From Stichopus chloronotus (lineage: Eukaryota > Echinodermata > Holothuroidea > Aspidochirotida > Stichopodidae): 64,000 bases of DNA. The stretch lies in the NCBI GenBank assembly GCA_021234535.1, contig CM037830.1, positions 36,704,937 to 36,768,936 on the forward strand, read 5' to 3'. Made by a program: the position numbers and the translations under genes. Position 1 is the stretch's first letter, and each line of letters opens with the position of its first letter. The notes beneath the pieces were generated by a model. It had not been told where the DNA came from. It saw only the letters and a program-made list of their open reading frames with translations, and made no database searches. Below, in pieces: positions 24,165 through 36,900 of this stretch.

Positions 24165-26589
24165 ACATTTAAGAGATTGTGATGTCACCACTTTTCAACC
24201 TATAGAGTACCTTCTCTCGTTAGGTACCTGTAATCTTGAAGTTGAGATGATAGGTGCAGAAAGGGAGGAAGAAAAAGCCCGACTTCAGGAGAAAGCTCTA
24301 TGTCGTGTGAAGTTTTACAGCTGAAAATTGTGTGGCACAAGGAAAATCCATTGTATGCTCAAGTCATCGTGGAATGTGCAGGAAGGGTCGTGGACATGGT
24401 TCCAGAGGGAATGTCCCATGGAATCTTTTGGCTGGAATACATGTGATGTTAAAGAAGTATTTCAGGAATTGTCCATCAGAGTCCCTCCCACTGTCAGAAT
24501 TTCCTTTGGAATGATATGTTTTACATCGGGTCTTTTAAGTGAGACAAGCTCTAGAAATCTGGAAGAAGTACTGTTGTTCCTGTCCTAACACTTTTCATTG
24601 TTTTCTTCAGTCAAATTGCATAGAAACAAAAAGGAAGGATTGCTTTAATTTGTGTGTTTTTTGCAGAGTGAAAGGTTATGCTATGATTTCTTCAATTATA
24701 TTTTATAGTAAATATGTAAATGTTTGTAGAAATGTTAGCTCTTCTTGTGTTTGCATCCATGAAAGTCAAACTGCATTGACCTTTCATACAGGCAATCTCA
24801 GGAGTCACACAAAAGACTGATCTTGTTTCTGTGGCTGTCACATATACCTCACTGACTGTGGCAGCGATTAGCAAAGGGTCATCTGTATTTTCATCCAAAG
24901 TTCAGCCTCCAGAAAGCTACTTCCAGGCCACAACTTTTCCGTTCCGGAGGTCTTTAAGACACCCTTCAGTGTGATGGTAGATAGGGAATACAGAAGATTA
25001 AATGTAAAAGAAGGGGTATAACAACCATTAGGTTGGCAGTAATAGTATATGGTAAGAACTGGACCCAAAGTAACCATATTGGGAATCTATCATGATCAGT
25101 ACACAAGATTCCTCTTGTGTACTTACAGTGCAATATAAAACCTTTGAAGTGTTTCCATGGATTTCTCATTCCCCCCTCACCAGAGTGATGTAGGATCTGT
25201 CTACCCTCCCCCCAATATTTATAAGAGATCATGACAGGGTTGTTAGATTGAAATCATGTTTGTATTAAGAAAGTAAAATATCAGCACCTGGTTCATGATC
25301 TCTCTTTGTTTGGATTAATAAATACAAACATACAAAAACAAAGTCGAGACCATTCCCAAACTCACAAATGGAGAATATTCAGTAATGATCATACAAGGCA
25401 TTTTCAGAGAAATATAAAGCACTAATACACAAAGAAACAAGGAGTGTATTTCATAAACTTTGATATGGTTTTCACTTATGAGTTACATGACTGTATATAG
25501 TACAACTTTGAAAGCTTTGTTACAGCTTTGATGTCATATTGTGTAGCTCATAATAAAAACAGGAGCAGCAAGAGTTTCTACTGGTTATGTGTGATGTACT
25601 TTGTCATTTACTATAAAACTGATTTGCTCTTAGAGTGTAAGGTCATAGAGACTTGATGTCACAGCTTGATTAATAGAAGTCATGATGCTGTTTCTTTAAT
25701 TAGTACCAGTAGAAAACTAGATCCTGACCTCAAATTTGTGTGCCTCCCCTCACTGTTATCTTCAGAGGTGAATGAATGCGCAACCGATGTGGCTAAGTGC
25801 ACTTACAAAGTCTTTAACAGCAGATTGATGGTAGTTAAGGGATTCAGTAAAATTTGAGGTAAAATGTTGCTTGACCTATCTGGACTTTCACAACTTGCAG
25901 TTCTAAAGTGTGAGTAGTCTAGATGTAATTACCTGTTGCCTTAAGAAATGTTTTCAAACAAAGTCATTATATTGGTACATTTCCTATTTTGATGAATCAA
26001 ATTTATCTATAACACTAAATCTATGCCCTTAGAACCTTGTATTAGAAGGCAAAACCAGATGGACACAGCTGACACTTTAAAGCTAATGCCATCGCCAGAA
26101 TATGTATCTATTATCCCAGACAGTTTCTGTTCTCCCAACCATTTACGTCTAGTCCCTCCCACAGTCTTTCTAAAGCTCATCCACGTGTGTAATCAAAGCA
26201 ATGGGTCCCTGTGTACACTATGTAATATGAGCTACTTTACATCTTTCGAAGCTGCTGTCAATCAAAGAGCAGAACCGGTTAAGGATTCTGCTATCCGGAG
26301 GCCAAAAGTACAACTTTGGGTGATGAGTAACTGCCTTTACTGTTTGTCGACTGCCTCTCCACCCAACTCGCCCGTGTGCACTGTAGAAATCGGGGGAACA
26401 ACCTCCTGTGAGGGCGTGACGTTGAAATGCCAATCAAACGGTCGCTCTCGGAATCTGATGAAGAAAAACATTGCTGCACACCAATGCTAGGGTACGCAGG
26501 CAAGAAGTTGAACGGTTGCAATTTGTGAAACTGCTATGACCTGAGCTCATAGACCTCGAAGTAACTGTAAAAATTTACTTGTACCAACC
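24165..26589. other. LLPH 3' flank and spacer toward ACTR8
   Basis: No recognisable exons. AATAAA near 25317 and AATAAAA near 25551 are possible LLPH poly(A) signals. The open frames at 24328-24588 and 26023-26490 have no known relatives, and the second overlaps a dispersed repeat (26100-26340). CAGGGTTGTTAGATTG at 25238 resembles a hAT-like left end, but no matching right end was found. Confidence 0.5.
26100..26340 (+). repeat. Family D dispersed repeat, copy 1
   Basis: It matches 50195-50440 over about 230 bases in the same orientation. Shared blocks include CCACAGYCTTTCTAAA, GTGTGTAATCAAA, ATATGAGCTACT, GCTGTCAATCAAAGAGCAGA and a final TTGGGTRAYGAGT. No terminal repeats or tRNA-like boxes were recognised, so its class is unknown. 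The longest open frame of this area is a by-product of the repeat. Confidence 0.7.
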
Positions 26590-26598
26590 ATGGACGAC
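26590..26598 (+). CDS. Candidate first coding mini-exon of ACTR8 (M-D-D)
   Basis: ATGGACGAC is followed directly by GTGAGT, a perfect donor. It is phase 0, as needed to join the ACTR8 exon at 30984 and give M-D-D-IGEPEATIVIHPGS. The start context (ACCATGG) is favourable. Against it, vertebrate ACTR8 has about 45 residues before IVVIHPGS, so the true first exon may be longer and unrecognised. This is a guess from signals alone. Confidence 0.2.
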
Positions 26599-26971
26599 GT
26601 GAGTTGACTTGTTCCAAAGAATATTTTCATGTTTCGACGTAACTTCTTCAATTTTACAACATTCATGGCCTTAAACGCATTGGTACCAGTTGTGCGATTT
26701 AGTGAAACTGCATAGCCTAGACTGAGCTGTGCTGTACTAATTAGCCAGAGTGTATTCTTCAAGTGTTGCATGATCAAACTTGTTTTTATATGAAAAAATT
26801 GTGTTGGCTCGAGTTAAGAATCCGTGATCACACGCCCACAATAGTGTAGACAATGGTATAGTATGAAATCATGAGTCAATCAGTATCATGAGTTGATCAT
26901 TGCGTTCTAAACGCCAGCACAGCGTGAAGACCTAGACGCTATGCGATTTCAATGTAAATGTGTCCTACAAT

Positions 26972-28026
26972 GTATAAAGGGGTGACCGTCGAATACGCTG
27001 TTAAGGAAATTGAATATGTATTCATATTGAAAAAGTGTGTCACTGAAGGTGAAATTATCCCACCTGCTTTACCACAATCCCAACAAAATTAACTTTCCCC
27101 AAGACCCTTTGGTTGAATTAATAAATGAATATCTACTCACCCTTTTTTTTTATAGTTCCAAATGGGACGTTCATCAGAGTCCATTCACAAGTTCCAATTT
27201 CCAAACGAATAACTTTCAGAGTTAGCGTCAACCAAATTATGAAACGGGTTCCACAATAATGATAATAATATCAAGCGTATGTTTAATTCCTGCACGAATA
27301 AACACAAGTCGATAATATCGAATAATGTTTACAATTTAGTGCCAGTCGATAAACTTACGCAAGTGCATGCTATAAACTGTCATAATAATAAGTGCGAAGT
27401 ATATTCCGAATATAACACCAAATGTTCCCATCGAATCGTAGAATCATAAAATGGATCGTGATCCTCAGGATTAACGTAGAGACGGTACAATGAGTCACTG
27501 ACAAGATATAAGACGATTGTAAGTCCTGGACTAATTAACTTAATTGACAGCGGAACTCCAACATAGATTTATGTTGCCGTAGTGCTTGTTGTATCTCCAA
27601 AATCCGAGATGAGAATGATTCAATGGGTCCAACGTGGGAAAATAGCCCTTTCTAAACAGCCAGTATTTCTAATCATTTATGTGATCGATGTAGGGTCAAA
27701 AGGCTAATCACTCTTTTTCCATTAGCTCAGACATAATCGCCATATGGTCAATGTGCAAATTCATAAAAAATGACAATGACTGAAATTCCAAAGTGGTAAT
27801 TATAATGATGGCACTGCTCCACAATTGTGAATGAAAACAATCAAGGAAGAATGGATAAAGTCACTACAACCCCATCGAGTGCGCCTGCTGTTGACTTAGT
27901 ATATATATGACAATAAATGGTGGCATGCTTCACAATTTCAATCTTCCTAACCTAAGCTTTCAAAAGTTGTGATTTGTGAATGTTAGGCTAGGGGCATGTT
28001 TGACGTGCAGTAGATGGCTACCTTAT
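26972..28026 (-). repeat. Family B repeat, copy 3, split by ~770 bp
   Basis: On the minus strand, 27874-28026 is the beginning of a family B copy (AAGGTAGCCATCTACTGCAC) and 26972-27103 is its end (GTCACCCCTTTATACA). The middle landmarks are in the right order, but roughly 770 bases (27104-27873) interrupt it near CCCCAAGG. The interrupting DNA has no clear inverted repeats or coding frame, so its nature is unknown. Confidence 0.75.
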
Positions 28027-28554
28027 ACGTGTAATATACTCCTCAAACAAAATTATTGCCCTATCATTTTTGATTTTCAAAGCAAATGTGTAAATTATGG
28101 CAATATTTGTAACTGTCTGCTTAAGTATAGACTAAAAATTTGCAAACATTACTAAAATTTGTGACCAAAATGTCTTTGGTGAGGCTTGCATACTGTAGTA
28201 CAATTTTAGAAAGAAAAGACCACTTTCTTTTCGTTTACAACTGTCATTATTCTTCATGGTGGTTATTGCTTGTATTCTTTGCTCTTTTGTTGGTATTGAT
28301 CCACTAAAGATAAGTTGATAGGTCTTGCATATTGCAACTTTCATTTCAAAATTCATTTTATATGGGATCCTCAGTCTAGACCACCAAAATATAGCGGAAA
28401 AAGAGAGACAGTTAACCAATTATCACTGCAAGGCTTTATTGATTGTAGCAAATGTTTGAATATTTTGTGGTCATGACTCTTTTTAAGTGATCAACTGGTG
28501 ATACTCCTGGTAATGCAGTATGCTTGAATGAGGAGTTGTAGTACTGCTAGGAAT

Positions 28555-28900
28555 AGCGTATAGGGTTAGCGTATATGTTATAGGGTTAGCATATATCTTA
28601 CACGGTTAGGAGATTGGGATTGGGATGTATTCATCTTCGAACACTGAACAACCAAATTCGCTCTTATGGGTTATGATTAGGACTTATGATGGGACTGATT
28701 TCTTAATATCCTTGGTTTGAATCCTATTCTAACCTCTTTCCTTTGCAGGTTTAACTTCCCTTGTTTCTTACACAGGTTTTCATAGGTGTTTCTTTCATAA
28801 AAAGCCTATAACTTTGTGAGTTAAAGAAGAAAAAGATGACAAAAAAGTCAAAGATAAAACAGTAGACATAGACTGTATACCAACTATTTTAGTTGTCTCA
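28555..28900 (+). repeat. tRNA-derived SINE, copy 2 with TAGGGTTAG-rich leader
   Basis: It shares TCTTCGAACAC, GCTCT, TTGGTTTGAATCCT (B-box-like) and the CCTCTTTCCTTTGCAGGTTTAACTTC body with 19115-19450. The A box is decayed here. The leader 28555-28610 holds three TAGGGTTAG/CGGTTAGG-like motifs spaced about 23 bases apart. Confidence 0.65.
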
Positions 28901-29504
28901 TACCATTGTTTATTGACCATCAGTTCCAATCATGTATTCTAAATTCATACCAATGTGTCACCTTCTGAAAGGCACTGAGTACTCCTTACCCCTTGAGTAT
29001 AATACGTTGGTGTATTACGATTAGGAATCAATTTGAAACTCGATTCAGCATTACAACTAAGCTGTAGAATACCCTGCCAATATGAGACCTCACTGAATCT
29101 CTGGAGGCGCAGTCGTAGTAATGCGGCCACAGCTACAGCGACTGCACCTCCACCTGGGACTGGATGCTCAATGGATTAAAAATAGTTTTTTGAAAAAGGT
29201 AATCTACTGAACACTAGTACTGTTCACTCCATGCACCAAATCTGAAAGTTTGCTGTGCTCAGTGGATTTATCCGCCAGGGTTCAGCATTATTGCCCAGCC
29301 ACACAAAGAAATCAAAATTGACCTCTCCAGTCACTGAAAAATTTCAGTATTGTTGGCCAGCCACACAAAGGTTTAGATTTTTTGCTTAATCTGGAATGCA
29401 TCTGAGGAAAACATTGCAAAACTGAACCATGCAATTTTTTAGAACATGATACGAATCTCTTGCACTTTGCAAGCTTTCCAAAGTTTCCAATCTGGGCCGT
29501 GCAC

Positions 29505-30905
29505 TCAATCATAATAATAGAATAAGGCTTATAATGTGCAGAATCCACCAAAGTGCTCATGGCACTTTACAAAAAAACAGAAGAATAGAAAAAGCAAAAG
29601 TGTGAATTATTAAAGGAAATGTGCAAAATACAGACTTACCGCAAAAATGCATTGGGCATAACGTAAGTTTTCAATCTCTTCATAAAAATATCAAGTTACC
29701 CTGATGTAAGAACACCAAAAGGCAAATTGTTCCAAAGTCTTGGAGCAGCCACAACAAATGAACTATCCCCCCATGCATGATTAGCCATGTATTCAGTCAA
29801 CATAAACTTGATTTTGATGTTAACTCACAAGAAGGAATATGCAGGGTCAACAAATGCCATACAGCAAGATAGCAAAGTGAACAGTCAGAGACTTGTACAG
29901 CATAAGTAAAATTTTGTATGTAATTCTTAGTGAAAAGGGTTACCCGTGCAACTGCATCAAAATGGGAGTAATATGACATGATTCCTTGGGAAGAGTAACT
30001 ATTCTTGTAGTAATGTTCTGAATTCTTTGAAGTTTCTGGAGTTGTTCCTTTGAAAGGCATACAGCAATCCATCAGCCATGTCAATATGAGATGTAACAAA
30101 AGAATGAACAATCTGTTCAGTAGCACTAAAAGTAAGGTAATGACACAACTTTGCAATATTTTGAAGATGAAATATGCAAGTGCTTGTGGCACTTGAAATG
30201 TGATGTTTCAGAGTCATATTTGCATCAAAAATAACACCAAGATTCTTAACATGACATGAAAGTTTCACAAAGGAATGACCACTACCTGTCTGTGGAATGG
30301 TTTATCTTATGAAGCTGCTGAGGTGAACCAAAAAGAATGAACTCTGACTTATCATCATTAAGTGTTAGGAAATTCTCCCCCTCCAAATGTGAATGTCTCT
30401 AACACATGAGGAAAGATGATACATAGCTGAAACACATTCCTGATGTACAGGATTGAAGGACAAATAAATTTAAGTATCATCAGCATAAACATTATAGTTA
30501 ATATTATACTTCAAACAGATATAACTAATTGGGTAAGTGTATATAGTAAACCACTTAAGGCATAGGACAGGGCCTTGTGGTACAAAATAGTTCAGAATAA
30601 TAGGATTAGAAATAGCATCATTAATAGAACCATGTTGAGATCTGTTGCTTAAATACAGCTGACACCACTTGAAAGCATTGCTGTCAATACCAATATGAAC
30701 GTTTAAACATGAAAGTAAAACATTACGATCCACTGTGTCAAACGCTGCTCTCAGATCAAGAAGAAGTAGAGCTGTTACTTGACCCTTGTCCAGTGCACAT
30801 AAAATATCATTATTGACACATAGCAATGTAGTTTCAGTCCCATGATGAGCCCTGTAGGCAGACTGGAAAGGATCATGCATGTCATATAAGTTCATACAGT
30901 TTCTT
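29505..30905 (-). mobile_element. L2/CR1-like LINE, 5'-truncated and decayed
   Basis: The minus strand encodes reverse-transcriptase pieces in order: FQSAYRAHHGTETTLL and LLLLDLRAAFDTVD (30470-30895) ending at the YADDT catalytic box; then VKNLGVIFDANMTLKHHISS and IVHSFVTSHID (29999-30268); then SFVVAAPRLWNNLPFG (about 29700-29760). Frames change between pieces, so it cannot be active. The 3' end near 29505-29570 reads, on the minus strand, GTAAAGTGCCATGAGCACTT and then an ATTCTATTATTATG-like tail, typical of L2-type LINEs. Its position is upstream of the first confident ACTR8 exon, in the opposite orientation. Confidence 0.85.
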
Positions 30906-30983
30906 GGAACTGCCCCACTGAGTGTAACATTTCAGTATGTTTGAAAAATCTGTGACAGCATTTATTCCTTTTTATATCAATAG

Positions 30984-33900
30984 ATTGGTGAACCAGAGGC
31001 TACAATTGTCATCCATCCTGGCTCCTATTGGCTGAGGCTTGGCCGAGCCATCGATCCTTTTCCAGTGTCTGTTCCCCACGTTATTGCTCGCCGCAGAAAA
31101 AGTTCAAGTGGTCAGAGGCATGAAGATGGAATTCTGTTCAGAGCACAAGAACATGCAAGGGTAAATGATGACCATGTCATTTTTTTTCCTCATAATGCTT
31201 ATTTATGATGAACCATTTCTTAAATATATTTAAGGATGGTCTCATTTGTATGGAAGCTTGAGATTGCTGTCAAGATAGGACTATTTTTGTTCCATAAGTC
31301 AATCATTTTCTGCAAAGTGTCACATAAAAACAGAAAAATGATCAGTTGTTCAGTTGTTATTTGAAGAATTCGACATTTTTTCTGCAAAATGCTTACTTTG
31401 CTCACTTCATTCTTAGTGAACAATTTGAGCAATTTGCTGCAAAAGATCCAAATGACATCTTATCATCCTGTCAATTTAACAATTTTCTGCACTATGGCAA
31501 TTTGTTCACTTTCCTCATAAGTGAGTTATTCAACAATTTTCTGCAAAATGTTCAAATGACAACGTACCACATCTTGTCAATTCAACTTGAACAATTTTCT
31601 GCAAAATGTTCACTTTTTAAGTGAGCAGCTCAACAGTATTCTGCAAAATGTCCACTTATTTCTTTTCCCAAACCAGAAATATAAATTGCAGGATGTGGTA
31701 AGTTGTCATTTGAACATTTGGCAGATAATGCTTTCAAATGTTTACCTGTTCACTTAGAAAAATATGAACAAGTTAACATTCTACCGAATTACCGAAAATT
31801 GTTGAATTCCTTATCCAGAAGAGAAGTGAAGATGTCAAAATTTTGCAGAAATTGTGAAGTTGAGAAGATGTGATAAATTGCCTGCCATTCTATCGTTTTG
31901 CAGAAAAATGTTGAATTGTTCAAACAACACAACTAACAGTTGCGTTGTTTTTCAATTTCTGTTTTTTTGATCAATTTTCTGTTTTTTGATGTCATATTTT
32001 TTTTTGTCTAGACATTGTGTAGAAAATTGTCAGCTTGTGATGCAGAGACACTTTTAAACTTCTATAAATTTGTGTGGTTTTGATGAAATCGTAACCTTTG
32101 TAATTATGCGGTGGTGTGTGTATGTATGTGTGCGTTGTAGCCTACTTTGTAAACTTGATATCTCAAGAAGGAAAGCTTGGGCAGATCTTGGGCAGATGTA
32201 CTTTTAGTACATATCAGTACCACATTGAGTACAAGTACCATATCATTTTTTGCTGGAGGTCAAAGGTCATTTGGGGTCAACAGGGTCAAATTGTGAAAAC
32301 CTTGTAAGCATGATATCTCAAGAAGGGAAGCTTAGACAAATTTCATATACAGTATGTAGGTCTGCCACATTAAGTACAAGGTCTCTATTGATTTTTGTGG
32401 AAGTCAAAGGTCATTTGCGGTTAATAAAGGTCAAATTGTGAAAACCTGTAAACTTGATCTCTCAAGAAGGGAAGGTTGGACAAATGTCATATTTTGTGTG
32501 TTGGTGTGCATTAAGTACAAGATCCCTATTGATTTTGGTGGAGGCAAAGGTCATTTGAGGTCAATTGGTGTCAAACTGTGAAAACCTTGCAAACACATTA
32601 CTTCAAGGTGGGAAGCTTGTACAGATGTCATATTAGGTATGTAGATATATCTTACAGAGTGCAAGAACTTTATTATTTTTAGTGGAGGTCAAAGGTCATT
32701 TGATGTCAATAAAGGTCAAAGTGTGAAAATCTTGTCAAAACTATATCTGAAGAAGGGAAGCTTGGACAAATGTCATATTTTGTATGTAAGTGTACCACAT
32801 TGATTGAAAAATCCCTATTGATTATGGTGGAGGTCAAAGGTTATTTAAGGTGAACAGGAGTCACATTGTGACATGTTGTCAACTCGATATCTCAAGAAGG
32901 AAAACTTGGGCAGATCTCCCATTTAGAATGTAGGTGTATCTCATTGAGTATACAAGAATTCCATTGTCTTTGGTGAAGTCATTGGTGAGGTCATTTGAGG
33001 TCAACAGGGTCACATTATGTAATTCTTGTAAACATCATATTTCAAGAAGGGAAGCTATGACAGGGAAGCTTTGATAGATGTCATATTCAGTATGTATCTC
33101 CTTGAGTACAAGAACCATTTGATCTTTAATGGAGGTCAAAGGTCATTCAATGTCAGCAAGGGTCATAGTGAAAACGTTGTAGATATGATCTCAAGAAAGG
33201 AAGCTTGTACAGATCTCATATTTCATAGCTTGTAGCACATGCTGATGCTATAATGTCAGATTCAGAAAAAAATGCTCATAATCGGATCATCAAAACTACA
33301 ATGCATTTGTGTATCATGGTTTGCAGAGTAACTTAGTTGTTGTGTGATGCAGCAACCATTGTAATTTAAACCTGGATTTAAAATGATTTAAAGCAAAAAC
33401 TATAAATAGAACCTTAAACGGACTGTACGTGAACTTCATATATCATGTTGACAATCAGTGAAACAATGGGCATTCAGCAGAGACTTATATTGACATGAGG
33501 AGTGTAGTTGGTACAGTAGCCTACTGTACATGGTTTACCATATCATCTGCCAACTGCATCAGGGTGTTCAATAGCAATTTATTTTTGGTTGCTCGCCAAA
33601 GGCAGGCAAAGAATCTATGTGATGGTGATGTTGGTTCGTTGTATGTGTGTGCATGCGTATGTGTGTAGCAACAATCTCGTTAGCACTGTAGTTTTTGAAG
33701 GAAAGGTACAAGATAGGTGAAAGTAAGTGTGTGGGTAAAAGTTATAAGGATCTCGATTGGGATTGTTTTGGTGAGGGTCAAAGGTCATATGAGGTCACCA
33801 GCAGCCAGTATATAGACAAAGTATGTTTGCCGTATCTCAGAAACTACATGTTGTTTGAACTTCAAACTTGATGGGTATGACTCCCTCGTGATTAAGTAAC

Positions 33901-36900
33901 ATTGCGATGATTTCCTTGGAGGTCAAAGGTCATATGGGGTCATCAGAGGCTATAATGTGAAAAGCTTTTGAACATTTGTTAACACTCTAGCTTTGAAAGG
34001 AAAGGTGCACAACAGCTCAAAGTTGGTGTGTGGGGAGGCAATATAAAAATCTTGGCTGGATTGTTTTTTGGTGCAGGTCAAAGGTCATCTGAGGTCACCA
34101 GTAGGCAGAATGTAGACAACCAATTTCTGTAGTATCTCAGGAACCACATGTTGCATGAACTTCAAACTTGGAGGGTGTGTACTTCCTTCTTAGTAAAAAA
34201 TGTGGTTTTTTTGGTCAAAGATCATATGTGGATATCGGAGGTTTGTACAGTGAAAAGCTTGTGAATACACTATTTTCAAAGGGGCAAGTTACCCTGCACT
34301 TTACAGGTGGGCTTAACATGCAGTGAATAAAGACCTTTCTTGGATTTGGTTTTGATGTAAACTGAAGGTTATTTGTGTCACAAGGAAGTGCGAAATATTA
34401 GCGCTCAGCTGGTACTTTTTCTTTTGTCTTTTTGTGGATAAACAACTATTTGTTGTAACCAGCCGGCAAAGACCAGCAATTTTTGAAAATTTTTATAAAA
34501 TTCAGTCAGTATTTTTGGTCTTGTAAATTTGAAATCTATGACTTTTAATGCAGTGCACAACAGAAAGCAGTATCTACCTTTATCATCTTTTTGTTGTAAA
34601 TCTGTTACTATTTACTGAGCTGTTTTGATAGTTACAAGTACAAAATTCCTGGAAGACAAGTGCTTTTTGATTAGGCTTTACAAAGATACAATCTCTTGCA
34701 TCCAGAGAGAATTTTTTTTAGTGTGTTTGGTGACCATTGACCTCTGAGGTCACTGAGACAGGTATTATCAATCCCAGAGGGATCTTTATCCAACAATTGA
34801 CACTGTGGATGTCAGCACATTCAGAGAGAAGTGATTTGACATTTTCGATGTGGTTTACTTATGAGAGATTTTTTTTGCTGTAAGATATCATCATATAGTA
34901 GTTATATTATGTGTACTTCCAGCCAGGGAAAGAGTCAGTTTCAGGCTGTTAGTCACTGATTTCAAAGATATAACTTTAACTGCAATATCAACATATATCA
35001 CTTGCTGGCTGCAGAATTCTTGGTAAATCAATTACAACCCTGGAAGGGCATAATTTGAGGAAAACTTTTGTAAATAATATAAAAGTTCAATTTCACACTT
35101 TTACACTAGGACTAGAAAAAGGCTTTCTGGTTAATGTTTGATTTGGTTCTCTGGTGTCAAGGTTTTTTTTTTTGCTGTTTCTTCAATCCTCAGGATGCAT
35201 CATCACACAACAAAGAAATGGAGGAATGTGTATCAATTGTTCACAATGCTATCAAAGGGCGGATGACATCAATGGGTCAACCCAGAGAGCCAGTATCTCT
35301 CTCAAAGGTAAATCAGAATCATCCTTGTACTTTTATAGACACTTGCAAGGTTTTAAATCAAACTGACCGGACAGTCGAATGCATGTAAATTTGCTTCGTC
35401 AAACACTGTCGTGATACACCAGTCACTTGTACATCATATCTCGAGACTTTCACAGAAATTTGAAGTTGTTTTTTTTTTAGATAAAAATTTTGTGCGATAT
35501 AGCAAAACAATCCTAGGGTAACATTATGCCAGAATAACAAACTACATTTCAGTGAGTGTAAACTGTACTGGCGGTAACATTGGTAATTGCTTCTAACATC
35601 CATCACTGAGATTTTACAAACTATGTTGGCTGTGAAATACCATACTTGAAGACATTATGAGCTTATCTAGCCAATTCCTATTCAAAATTGTGGGGTAGAA
35701 TTTGGGTAAGTACGACTTTCTGCATTGCACTTGTGGAAACTAGTTTTCGTTTCAAAGTTGCGATTTACTCTTCCCATATTACAAATATTTTATAAAGTGA
35801 ACATGGGTCGTTGAATAGTGAGAGCAGCTTCGGAACAGGTCTCCAGTTTAGCACTGGTTTTTTTTCCCATTTCGATTTGTGAACAAACTAATTTGCATAC
35901 AAACTAATTGCATACGACATGCGTGTTACACTTTCATGATGCAGAACATCATTGTATCTTTGAAAAAGTCTTTTTAGCGATGCTTATAAATAAGCATTTC
36001 ATCATTGATTGGTTGAAGTTGAAATAGTGGTTGCATGTGATTAATATTAAAGGAGTGACTTGAACAGACAAACACTTTCTCGAGAATTAAGTACACTTCT
36101 TGATTACTTATTAATTAATGTCTGTTACTATGAAATAAGCAAGTGAAACTTTTGATAGTTTGTGCCAACGTTGTATTGCAAACTACCTGGACATAGACAA
36201 AATGATGTGAAGTGCAACTTGCTGTTTAAATAGTATTGCACTGTAAACAAGATTATTTATAATTGTCATAATTTAAACATTTTATGTTTCTTTTATATTG
36301 GATACTTAGCATCTAGTACTGCATACTATTTCACATGTAGTGCAGTGCAAAGGTTATGGATTTGAAGCAGGGTTGAAGATTTTAGAAATTGCTTATGCAA
36401 TTTCTCAAGATAAGTTTCTTCAATTTACGTCATATTTGACAAATTGAGGAAGCTGTAATGCCTTTGCCATTTCATCAATGTCAACCATGTCAGTGTGTGA
36501 AAATCTGAACAGTAAATGGCCAGGTGTTGAGGTTCCAGGGATTAAATGTGCACCCTGGCCTGGCACTGTTAGGTTAACTTGATCATTGTGTTCGTAGAGT
36601 GTCTGACCAGTGTTTGCAGCACTGGTGCCAGGGTTTCTTCTTTGGTTTGTTGTAGATTATCAAATTGCATTGACTGGTTGAAATGGTGAAGTTAGAATAG
36701 AACTTGCACAGAGAGTTTTGCTCCAATTTATAAAATTAAGGTGTATTGTAATGCTGACTGAACGGTCTTGTTCTGGTCTCGATGTTTGGAGAGAAAAAGG
36801 CAAGTTACATCATTAAAGGTTGTTGTGTCATTGTAAACTACATTGCACTTGTGCTTAATGGAAAGTGCTTCGCAAAGTATAGTTAAATGCATGGTACCCT

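Noticed and set aside
24328..24588. 86-codon frame downstream of LLPH
   Set aside because: It lies in the presumed LLPH 3' UTR, with no homology and an overlapping alternative frame of similar quality.
25238..25254. Possible hAT-like left end CAGGGTTGTTAGATTG
   Set aside because: No inverse end or target duplication was found nearby.
26023..26490. 155-codon open frame on the plus strand
   Set aside because: It overlaps the family D dispersed repeat, whose second copy at 50195-50440 does not keep the frame open, and nothing in it resembles a known protein.
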